From NCBI GenBank assembly GCA_045597645.1, contig JAZLKM010000078.1, positions 1-19,586 on the forward strand: a stretch of DNA of 19,586 nucleotides, in the 5' to 3' direction. Each line of letters opens with the position of its first letter. Position 1 is the stretch's first letter. This stretch comes from JAKSSE01 sp045597645 (GTDB taxonomy: Bacteria; Bacillota; Clostridia; Lachnospirales; Lachnospiraceae). The notes under the pieces are model-generated. The model worked only from the letters and a program-made list of their open reading frames with translations. It ran no database searches and had not been told where the DNA came from. Positions 1 through 5,678 of this stretch are shown piece by piece. The translations under genes and the position numbers were made by a program.

Positions 1-366
1 TGGTTTATGGAATCTATTATCTTTGGATGCATCTGGTCTTTATGGCATGTGCCTTTATTCTGGATTCCAGGAACATATCAGTATGGACTTAAGGAGATGG
101 GAATTATGTATGTGCTTAATTTCCTACTTAGCGTGATACCGCTTGATTTCCTTCAGACATGGGTATATGTAAAGAATAATAGAAGTATGCTCGCTACTAT
201 CATTTTCCATCTGTTTATAAATATTATGCAGGAAAAAATAAACATGACTCCTGAAACAAAATGCATACAAACCATATTTGTTGTTATAGCAGCTATTATA
301 ATTGTTGTGATAAATAAAGAAATGTTCTTTGAAACAAAGCATGTTGGTAATTTGCTTGAAGAGTAA
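1..366 (+). CDS. CPBP-family intramembrane metalloprotease, 3' part only
   Basis: This is the C-terminal 121 residues of a multi-pass membrane protein; the reading frame is already open at base 1, so the start lies outside the window. The motif SLWHVPLFW resembles the second conserved CPBP (Abi/Rce1-type protease) motif, in which a histidine follows a small-residue helix. FHLFIN further on fits the third motif (HxxxN). The first motif (EExxxR) would lie upstream and cannot be checked. At least three hydrophobic segments are visible, and the protein ends in a short charged tail. Bacterial members are linked to bacteriocin immunity, membrane-protein processing or unknown roles, so no substrate can be named. 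A 30-bp palindrome follows the stop codon. Family assignment is fairly confident; function is not known. Confidence 0.7.
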   Translation, partial: WFMESIIFGCIWSLWHVPLFWIPGTYQYGLKEMGIMYVLNFLLSVIPLDFLQTWVYVKNNRSMLATIIFHLFINIMQEKINMTPETKCIQTIFVVIAAIIIVVINKEMFFETKHVGNLLEE

Positions 367-383
367 AATATAAAACAGATAGG

Positions 384-413
384 GTCGACACATATTTAAA
401 TTTATGTGTCGAC
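384..413. repeat. 30-bp GTCGAC-tipped palindrome
   Basis: Perfect 11-bp arms, GTCGACACATA at 384-394 and TATGTGTCGAC at 403-413, enclose the AT-only loop TTTAAATT. The element lies 17 bp after the CPBP stop. No T-run follows on the + strand, so a simple intrinsic terminator is not well supported. It could be a bidirectional RNA structure, a protein-binding palindrome or the scar of a mobile element. The structure is seen directly; its role is not known. Confidence 0.6.
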
Positions 414-498
414 TCAGCGGCAATGGATCTTGTATAGTTGTGTATCTTGCAGCTGGTTGAGAAATTCCAGTTTTATGAGTAAAGGAGATGTGAAGGAA

Positions 499-939
499 AT
501 GGATATTTGGGAAAAGTTATATAACGCAGCAAAAGAACAGTATCATCCAGAAGAGGTATCGCCTTTCGTTTATGCACATCATGTTGTATGTGCTATCGAA
601 AGTGAGAATGGAGAAATATTTACTGGCTTTTGTATCGAAGGATGTAGTGGCGTAATGAATTTATGCGCAGAAAGAGTTGCTGCTCTTAATATGTATATTA
701 CAAGTAATCAGACAAAAATTAAAAGATTGATAGCTTTCAGAGATAAAGCTCCTAGTGCAGATAGAACAGGAAGTGGAATGCCTTGTGGTGCTTGCAGAGA
801 GTTTTTGATGCAACTTAATTATGAGAATCGAAATATGGAGATAATGACAGATTATGAATCTCGCAAGACTGTTACTCTTGAGGAGCTTATTCCAGGATGG
901 TGGGGAACGAGCAGAGCTTTAACAGGCAAGGATTCTTAA
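499..939 (+). CDS. Cytidine deaminase-like zinc hydrolase (cytidine/blasticidin deaminase family)
   Basis: The 146-residue protein carries the zinc-deaminase signature: C56-A-E58 (NLCAERVA) and P-C96-G-A-C99-R. The three cysteines would bind zinc, and E58 is the expected proton shuttle. The family deaminates cytidine, deoxycytidine or related bases in the cytoplasm for pyrimidine salvage. The first 50 residues lack the usual N-terminal pattern of housekeeping Cdd, and the C-terminus (LIPGWWG) resembles the blasticidin-deaminase branch, so substrate is uncertain and no symbol is given. ATG 499 was chosen because AAAGGAG at 481-487 lies 11 bp upstream and the fold begins there. An upstream in-frame ATG at 406 would start inside the palindrome and is unlikely. 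Composition is AT-rich like its neighbours, and no pathway partner sits beside it. Confidence 0.8.
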   Translation: MDIWEKLYNAAKEQYHPEEVSPFVYAHHVVCAIESENGEIFTGFCIEGCSGVMNLCAERVAALNMYITSNQTKIKRLIAFRDKAPSADRTGSGMPCGACREFLMQLNYENRNMEIMTDYESRKTVTLEELIPGWWGTSRALTGKDS

Positions 940-967
940 ATAAAGTATTTAAGAAAATTGTAAGTTA

Positions 968-1127
968 ATCGAGCTACTCGCCATGCCGGCAAAAGCCATT
1001 CGCAGAACACTTCGTGTTCTTGCTCATGTCGTTTGTCGCCTTATGAATCTTTGCGTAAATATGTCTGCTTGTGAGCAAACTCCCAGCAGCCAATTTTCGC
1101 AAATCTTCGCATGGCTCGTTAGTGCGT
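968..1127. repeat. Hairpin-rich, repeat-like intergenic element
   Basis: This stretch is more GC-rich than its flanks and full of inverted sequence. A 7-bp hairpin AGAACAC-TTC-GTGTTCT lies at 1004-1020. An imperfect pair (GAATCTTTGCG near 1045-1055 against CGCAAATCTTC near 1099-1109) lies further right. The outer edges carry inverted matches (GCCATGC at 980-986 and GCATGGC at 1109-1115). It ends almost exactly where recognisable protein homology of the ATPase remnant begins (1128). It looks like a non-coding dispersed repeat that inserted into or truncated that gene. Only one copy is in the window, so repeat status is inference. Confidence 0.35.
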
Positions 1128-1331
1128 CAAATTGATATACAGGTTACTGCTGATATATCTGATGCTAAGACAAAAGAAAGAGAAATCCGTCCATATATCC
1201 TTTTGAATGATCAGATTGCAAAGATAGTTGTTATTAATAAGCCGATTAAAGAAACAGTTGATGATAAGGGTTTTTTGATTATAGGAATAACAGAGTTTTT
1301 ATTAAGATATATTAAAGGACCATCACAATAA
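1128..1331 (+). pseudogene. C-terminal remnant of a DUF4143-type AAA ATPase
   Basis: About 67 residues resemble the extreme C-terminus of the ATPase family that carries a DUF4143 nuclease-like tail. The pattern is a strand ending IQVT, an acidic stretch with EREIRP, then LLNDQIAKIVVI, and a final IGITEFLLRYI segment. The Walker A/B ATPase region and most of DUF4143 are missing. The frame stays open back to a GTG at 1071, but those 19 upstream residues come from the hairpin-rich element and do not look like protein. No good ribosome binding site is present. This is best read as a decayed gene truncated by the upstream element. Whether any peptide is still made cannot be told. Confidence 0.6.
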
Positions 1332-1359
1332 CGTTGGTACATTTCGTAGTTATGAAATA

Positions 1360-1400
1360 TATGAAAATTATGAAACGGAACTTGAATTATGAAAATTATG
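1360..1400. repeat. 13-bp direct repeat pair upstream of the lipoprotein gene
   Basis: TATGAAAATTATG occurs at 1360-1372 and again at 1388-1400, start to start 28 bp. It lies in the AT-rich leader of the lipoprotein gene and may be chance sequence, duplication debris or a regulator site. Apart from this and the elements listed separately, the 940-1464 interval shows nothing recognisable. Confidence 0.4.
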
Positions 1401-1464
1401 TAATATATTGATTGCTTTGGCTATGTAATAGGTATAAGAATTTTTGATAGAAAGGCTGATTAAT

Positions 1465-2235
1465 ATGAGCGTTAAGAAAATTGCATGTTTGATTAGTATG
1501 TTAACTGTTTTTGGACTTGTTGGTTGCGGTGAAGAGAAAAATGTTGAGAGCAATATGGAAGTACAACAAGTAGAGGAGAACTCTACTCTAGAAAGCACTT
1601 CTTCAGAAGAACCAGAAGTTGCAGAAAATATAAATTCAGAGTCTTTTAGTACTGAACTTGATTTTAGCAATACTGTTACACCTGTAAATGTTAAAGAAGA
1701 AAAAGAAAATCCATTTGCTATGTATGATGGTTATTACTCTTATACAGATGTTAATAGTTATAGTTGCTATCTTAAAATTGAAGATGGAATTTTATATTTA
1801 TTAACAAGAGGTGAAAAAGCTGAAGATGAAAAATCAGAACTATATATAGAAAATAATAAGGCTTATGTAGAACTTGATGGAAGTTTAATACAGCTTGGCA
1901 AAAAAGATATGTATACATTGGAATATACAGTTGTAGGTTCTAATATGCCTTCATATCTTAATTATATAGATGAAGCATATTTAGATACTGTTTTATTTGA
2001 TATAGAAAGAGTTATTGGAAATGAAGAAGCTGAAAAAGAGCGAATTAAAGAAGAATTAGAAGAAGAAAAGAAAAGAGAAGAAGAAAGAAAAATAGCTGAA
2101 GAAGAAGCCAAGAAGAAGGCAGATGAAGAAGCTAAAAATGAAAAGAATAATACAACTAATACTAATACTTCAAATACTACTAGTCCATCTTTTGATGATT
2201 TCGATATAGGTAGTTGCGAGGATGGTTTTTGGTAA
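1465..2235 (+). CDS. Orphan lipoprotein with charged helical C-terminal tail
   Basis: The 256-residue protein begins MSVKKIACLI and has a type II signal peptide ending in the lipobox LVGC, with C21 the likely lipidated residue, so it should be anchored outside the membrane. Residues about 25-70 are acidic and disordered. A central globular part (about 75-180) opens with YDGYYSYTDVN, is rich in beta-type patterns and matches no family I recognise. Residues about 185-230 are Glu/Lys/Arg repeats expected to form one long helix or coiled coil, followed by an Asn/Thr linker and a DDFDIGSCEDGFW end with a lone cysteine. ATG 1465 is chosen over TTG 1444 because AAAGG at 1451-1455 is well spaced and the signal peptide starts there. 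It stands alone and is AT-rich. Membrane location is confident; function is unknown. Confidence 0.8.
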   Translation: MSVKKIACLISMLTVFGLVGCGEEKNVESNMEVQQVEENSTLESTSSEEPEVAENINSESFSTELDFSNTVTPVNVKEEKENPFAMYDGYYSYTDVNSYSCYLKIEDGILYLLTRGEKAEDEKSELYIENNKAYVELDGSLIQLGKKDMYTLEYTVVGSNMPSYLNYIDEAYLDTVLFDIERVIGNEEAEKERIKEELEEEKKREEERKIAEEEAKKKADEEAKNEKNNTTNTNTSNTTSPSFDDFDIGSCEDGFW

Positions 2236-2242
2236 GACTACA

Positions 2243-2263
2243 GTGGGGACGGTCCTAATGGCA
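2243..2263 (+). repeat. 21-bp direct repeat, left copy (flanks pncAB)
   Basis: The sequence begins GTGGGGACGGTCC and ends TAATGGCA. It matches 4051-4071 at 20 of 21 positions, the only change being T to G at the eleventh base. It lies 7 bp after the lipoprotein stop and 37 bp before pncA. The GGGGACGG core resembles REP-type intergenic elements of some Clostridia (from memory, not checked). Confidence 0.75.
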
Positions 2264-2300
2264 TTATGGCATTGCAAGTGATTGATGGAAAGGTGGAAAA

Positions 2301-2840
2301 ATGGGAAAGAAAATTCTTGTAGTAGTAGACATGCAAAATGATTTTGTTGATGGGGTGCTTGGAACGAAAGAGGCACAGCTCATAGTACCTAATGTGGTTC
2401 AGAAAATAAAGACATTTGATGGTGATGTGCTTGCTACGCAGGACACTCACTACGAGAATTATATGGATACTCAGGAAGGCCACAATCTACCGGTTATCCA
2501 CTGCGTAAAGGGCACAAATGGACACGCCATTAATGATGAAGTGTACAGCGCGCTTAAAAGTAGACAGGCAGATTCAGACACCTACATGAAGGAGACATTT
2601 GGCTCTACAGACTTAGCAAGAGAGCTTGCGAAAAGGAACGAAGAGACCGGTATAGATGAAATCACATTCATTGGCGTATGTACCGGTATTTGCGTTATTT
2701 CAAATGCAATAATGGTAAAGGCATTTCTGCCTGAGGTTCCGATAAAAGTGGATGCAGCATGCTGCGCGTGTGTTACACCGGAAAGCCACAGGACAGCGCT
2801 CGATGCCATGAAGCTGTGCCAGATTGAGATTATCGAATAA
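2301..2840 (+). CDS. pncA: Nicotinamidase (isochorismatase-like hydrolase)
   Basis: This enzyme hydrolyses nicotinamide to nicotinate and ammonia in the cytoplasm, the first step of bacterial NAD salvage. The 179-residue protein has the isochorismatase-like fold with the expected cysteine-hydrolase triad: D10 in VVVDMQNDF, K97 in YMKETF and nucleophile C131 in GVCTGICV. Metal ligands fit D48 and H50 (QDTH) and H67 (HCVKGT). One small deviation is glycine in CTGIC, where many relatives have aspartate. AAGGTGG just upstream supports ATG 2301. The stop is 11 bp before pncB, and the product nicotinate is exactly the pncB substrate, so the two are surely co-transcribed. No clear promoter could be picked in the 65 bp upstream. 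Confidence 0.93.
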   Translation: MGKKILVVVDMQNDFVDGVLGTKEAQLIVPNVVQKIKTFDGDVLATQDTHYENYMDTQEGHNLPVIHCVKGTNGHAINDEVYSALKSRQADSDTYMKETFGSTDLARELAKRNEETGIDEITFIGVCTGICVISNAIMVKAFLPEVPIKVDAACCACVTPESHRTALDAMKLCQIEIIE

Positions 2841-2851
2841 AGAGGTTGGTT

Positions 2852-4066
2852 ATGCGATTGAATCAAATAATAGTTAGCCTGCTTGAGACGGATATGTATA
2901 AGCTCTCAATGGGACAGGCTATTTATCACCAGTTTAGTGATTATAAGACCACATGGACCTTCAAGTGCAGAAATACTGATGTTAAGTTCACAAAAGACAT
3001 GGTCGATGAGATCCGCGACCAGATTAGGTCATATTGCAGTCTGCAGTTTACGGAAGATGAGTTGGACTATATCAATAAAATTAAATGGATAAAGGGCTCA
3101 TATGTAGATTTTTTGAGATTATGGAAGCCGAGATTTGAGGACTTTGAGATTGGAACTGACTCGGAGTGTGGGCTTACTATAGAGACAAAAGGCACTTGGC
3201 TGAACACCTCCCTTTATGAGATACCAACACTTGCTATCGTAAATGAAGTCTATTTCAGAATGGCTTATGATTACGATGAGCTGCTGGCTTCTTTTAAAGA
3301 GAGACTAGATGATAAATTTGAAAAGCTGGATAAAGGCGTCTGGAATGTAGGAGTTTTCTCAGAATTTGGATTAAGAAGGAGACTTTCAGCTGAGGCGCAG
3401 GAGCTTGCTGTGCAGAGATTTACAATGCTAGGTGGAGCTTCAGGCACTACTAAGTTTGTGGGTACAAGCAATGTGTATCTCGCGAAAAAGTTTGGTGTAA
3501 CTCCGGTGGGAACAATGGCACACGAGTGGATCATGTGCGTCGGCCAGGGAAATCACAAGCACAATCCGGCATATTCAAACTGGTACGCGCTTGATGCGTG
3601 GGTAAAGGAATATGGAGTCCTAAACGGAACAGCACTTACGGATGCAATCACGACTGATTGCTTTTTAAAGGACTTTCAGCTGACATATGCCACTCTCTTT
3701 AGTGGTGTAAGGCACGATAGTGGTGACCCATATGAATGGGGAGAGAAGATGATAAGCCACTATGAGGACCTGGGGATTGACCCAAAGACGAAGACTTTGC
3801 TTTTTAGCGATAGTCTTGATTTCGAAAGAGCGGACAAGCTCTACAATTACTTTAAGGACAGAATAAAGGTCGTATTTGGAATAGGCACGTATCTGGCAAA
3901 TGACACATGTGTAGAGCCACTAAACATTGTAATGAAGACAACATATTGCAACGGAATGGATGTTGCCAAGATTTCAGACACAAGCGGCAAGGGAATGTGC
4001 AAAAATCCGGCATATGTCGAGTATTTACAACGGTGTATCGACTGGAGGATGTGGGGACGGGCCTAA
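2852..4066 (+). CDS. pncB: Nicotinate phosphoribosyltransferase
   Basis: Couples nicotinate and PRPP to give nicotinate mononucleotide, using ATP through a phosphohistidine. The 404-residue protein aligns along its length with E. coli-type PncB (about 400 aa). Visible motifs are LLETDMYKLSMGQA at the N-terminus, FSEFGLRRRLS, FVGTSNVYLAKKFG, GTMAHEW (likely phosphorylated His), GVRHDSGDPYEWGEK, LLFSDSLDF and FGIGTYLAND. ATG 2852 is chosen because AAAGAGG at 2839-2845 lies 6 bp upstream; an in-frame TTG at 2846 is too close to it. The C-terminus is odd: the last four codons (WGRA) and the TAA lie inside a 21-bp repeat that also occurs before pncA, so the native tail was probably replaced. The catalytic core is complete, so activity is expected. 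Confidence 0.92.
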   Translation: MRLNQIIVSLLETDMYKLSMGQAIYHQFSDYKTTWTFKCRNTDVKFTKDMVDEIRDQIRSYCSLQFTEDELDYINKIKWIKGSYVDFLRLWKPRFEDFEIGTDSECGLTIETKGTWLNTSLYEIPTLAIVNEVYFRMAYDYDELLASFKERLDDKFEKLDKGVWNVGVFSEFGLRRRLSAEAQELAVQRFTMLGGASGTTKFVGTSNVYLAKKFGVTPVGTMAHEWIMCVGQGNHKHNPAYSNWYALDAWVKEYGVLNGTALTDAITTDCFLKDFQLTYATLFSGVRHDSGDPYEWGEKMISHYEDLGIDPKTKTLLFSDSLDFERADKLYNYFKDRIKVVFGIGTYLANDTCVEPLNIVMKTTYCNGMDVAKISDTSGKGMCKNPAYVEYLQRCIDWRMWGRA

Positions 4067-4071
4067 TGGCA
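4051..4071 (+). repeat. 21-bp direct repeat, right copy (overlaps pncB end)
   Basis: Matches 2243-2263 at 20 of 21 positions. It overlaps the pncB 3' end and provides its stop codon. The two copies start 1,808 bp apart and enclose only pncA and pncB. Confidence 0.75.
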
Positions 4072-4076
4072 GTTTA

Positions 4077-4110
4077 CCAAACCTTCCCTAACTAAGGTTT
4101 GGCTGTTTTA
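4077..4110 (+). terminator. Intrinsic terminator of pncAB
   Basis: A perfect 9-bp stem, CCAAACCTT (4077-4085) and AAGGTTTGG (4094-4102), has an 8-nt loop and is followed by CTGTTTTA. It sits 10 bp after the pncB stop. Confidence 0.8.
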
Positions 4111-4185
4111 AGCAGAGCATTTCGCACGAGTAATGAGACATAGGATTTATCATAAATTGCTAAATCAAATGGGTTAGAAAATGTC

Positions 4186-4214
4186 TTGACGACGTCGAAC
4201 GAATCGTGTACAAT
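4186..4214 (+). promoter_or_regulatory. Sigma-A promoter of the flavodoxin gene
   Basis: TTGACG (4186-4191) and TACAAT (4209-4214) are separated by exactly 17 bp, one mismatch from consensus in each box. Transcription would start near 4221, giving a leader of about 75 nt before the flavodoxin ATG. Confidence 0.8.
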
Positions 4215-4232
4215 CTAATTGTAACAAATTAG
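4209..4232. promoter_or_regulatory. Candidate MarR/OhrR-like operator over the -10 box
   Basis: A perfect palindrome TACAAT-CTA-ATTGTA (4209-4223) begins with the -10 hexamer itself. A second inverted repeat, CTAATT-GTAACA-AATTAG (4215-4232), overlaps it and covers the expected start point. The TACAATT/AATTGTA pattern resembles operators of MarR-family repressors such as OhrR. A bound protein would block polymerase. No MarR gene is in the window, so the regulator is inferred only. Confidence 0.45.
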
Positions 4233-4296
4233 TATAGGCGTGCAATAAGTCACGATAATACATTGCAACGAATATATCAATAAGGAGGCACAGATT

Positions 4297-4707
4297 ATGA
4301 GCATAGCAGTTAGATATTACACAAAAGGTGGCAATACCCAGAAGCTTGCAAAGGCGGTGGAAGAGGTTGTAGGAGTGCAGGCACAAACGGTTGCAGAACC
4401 TCTTGCAGAGTGCGTTGATACTTTGCTGTTAGGCAGTTCATATTATGCATTCGATATGGACCCTGAGGTTAAGAAGTTCTTGGCTGCTAACAAGGATAAG
4501 ATTGGCAAGATAGTACTTTTTGGAACATCAGCTATGATTAAGTCAATGAAGAAACCATTGGCGAAGGTATTAAAAGAGTTGAATTCTAGTATTGTAATTG
4601 CTGATGAGGAGTTCCATTGCCCAGGTTCATTTGGACCGATGCATAAGGGCAGACCAAATGCTGATGATATAGCTGCTGTTAAGGAATTTGCAAAGAAATT
4701 TAAGTAA
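4297..4707 (+). CDS. Flavodoxin-family protein
   Basis: The 136-residue cytoplasmic protein has a flavodoxin-like alpha/beta pattern. The N-terminal strand IAVRYY is followed by the phosphate loop TKGGNTQKLAKAV, which would hold FMN phosphate. A second strand (TLLLGSSYYAF) supplies the region that stacks on the flavin, and IVLFGTSAMIKSM follows. It is slightly shorter than classical flavodoxins (about 140-170 aa). Such proteins shuttle electrons in place of ferredoxin or serve as small quinone/nitro reductase-like units; the partner is unknown. AAGGAGG at 4282-4288 gives a very strong ribosome binding site. The gene is monocistronic, with its own promoter and terminator. The palindrome over the -10 box suggests repression that may respond to redox state. 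Confidence 0.85.
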   Translation: MSIAVRYYTKGGNTQKLAKAVEEVVGVQAQTVAEPLAECVDTLLLGSSYYAFDMDPEVKKFLAANKDKIGKIVLFGTSAMIKSMKKPLAKVLKELNSSIVIADEEFHCPGSFGPMHKGRPNADDIAAVKEFAKKFK

Positions 4708-4777
4708 TATTAAAGTGATATCTTCATCGATATGTGCCCAGAATTTCGGATACATATTTATGAACTAGGCAGAACAC

Positions 4778-4821
4778 ATGGATGCTTTCCTGCATTTTAC
4801 AGGAGGCATCCATTTTATTTT
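4778..4821 (+). terminator. Intrinsic terminator after the flavodoxin gene
   Basis: ATGGATGC (4778-4785) pairs with GCATCCAT (4806-4813), with a further inner CCTG/CAGG pairing, and TTTATTTT follows. The interval 4708-4924 holds nothing else I can support. No clear promoter for the next operon was found. Confidence 0.85.
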
Positions 4822-4924
4822 GCCTGAGTTATTTTGCTATAAGGAATGCCCATTTTGTTATATATTTATGGTATTATATTTGCGATGTACCAAGTAGAAA
4901 ATCAATAAAAAGAAACGGGGGATT

Positions 4925-5662
4925 ATGGGGACAATCAGAGTAGAAAAGCTAACAGAACACATCTGGCTTTTGGATGACAAGGGGGACTCAACCGGCTTTA
5001 TAGTTATAGGCCGGGAAAAAGCAATGGTAATCGATACTATGAATGGCAGCGAGAATGTTTTTTCAGTTGCAAGAAGTATCACAGAGCTGCCGTTGATTCT
5101 CGTCAATACACATGGGCATCCAGACCACATAGGCGGTAATCATTTCTTTGAAGAAGTGTATATTAACGAGAGAGATATACCGCTAATTGATTATTTTTCG
5201 ACGCCGGAAGCCAAAAAACATTTGCCCAAGGTAAATCCAATCAAAGAAGGCGACTCATTTGACTTGGGAGGCCTTACGATTGAGGTATATGAACTACCTG
5301 GTCACACACTTGGGAGCGTTTTATTATTGTTGAAGGAAGACAGAATTTTGTTCACAGGAGATGCAATCAATCATCATCTCTGGATGCAACTGGATGGCTG
5401 TCTTACCCTGGAAGAGACACTAGCCAATATGGAGCGCCTTGATTTTCTCAAGGATAGAGCTGACAAAATTCTCCATGGTCACACAAGAGGCTTTGACGAT
5501 ATAGAGCTTTTGACACGTTTGGAAAATGGAATGAGAGAATTGGTTAACCAGGAAGGCAACGAAGTATCAGATTGCGATCTGGATTATAATTGGTTTGGTG
5601 GCGTAGCGAAGCAACATCAGTTTGATGATGACGGAAGCGTAATATGCTACAATCCATCGTAA
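4925..5662 (+). CDS. Metallo-beta-lactamase-fold hydrolase
   Basis: The 245-residue soluble protein has a complete dinuclear metal site. H63, H65, D67 and H68 lie in THGHPDHIGG, with H127 in LPGHTLGS, D146 in FTGDAINHH and H186 in LHGHTRG. The fold is the MBL superfamily, in the general hydroxyacylglutathione-hydrolase-like group; the substrate cannot be told from sequence. About 45 residues after the last ligand, rich in Asp, Trp and Tyr, form an extra C-terminal piece. A G-rich ribosome binding site (ACGGGGG) precedes ATG 4925. It heads a run of six closely spaced genes, with only 16 bp to the diguanylate cyclase, so it may act on a small metabolite tied to that signalling or glycan locus. 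That link is inference. Confidence 0.88.
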   Translation: MGTIRVEKLTEHIWLLDDKGDSTGFIVIGREKAMVIDTMNGSENVFSVARSITELPLILVNTHGHPDHIGGNHFFEEVYINERDIPLIDYFSTPEAKKHLPKVNPIKEGDSFDLGGLTIEVYELPGHTLGSVLLLLKEDRILFTGDAINHHLWMQLDGCLTLEETLANMERLDFLKDRADKILHGHTRGFDDIELLTRLENGMRELVNQEGNEVSDCDLDYNWFGGVAKQHQFDDDGSVICYNPS

Positions 5663-5678
5663 GGGAAGCGCGCTAAAA

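Noticed and set aside
124..423. Minus-strand open frame opposite the CPBP gene (and many similar minus-strand frames across the window)
   Set aside because: They lie opposite well-supported genes, lack ribosome binding sites and have protein composition typical of antisense shadows.
406..498. 31-codon N-terminal extension of the deaminase
   Set aside because: It starts inside a palindrome, has no ribosome binding site and does not resemble the family; ATG 499 has AAAGGAG upstream.
1071..1127. Coding potential of the 19 codons before the ATPase remnant
   Set aside because: They fall within the hairpin-rich element and show no protein similarity.
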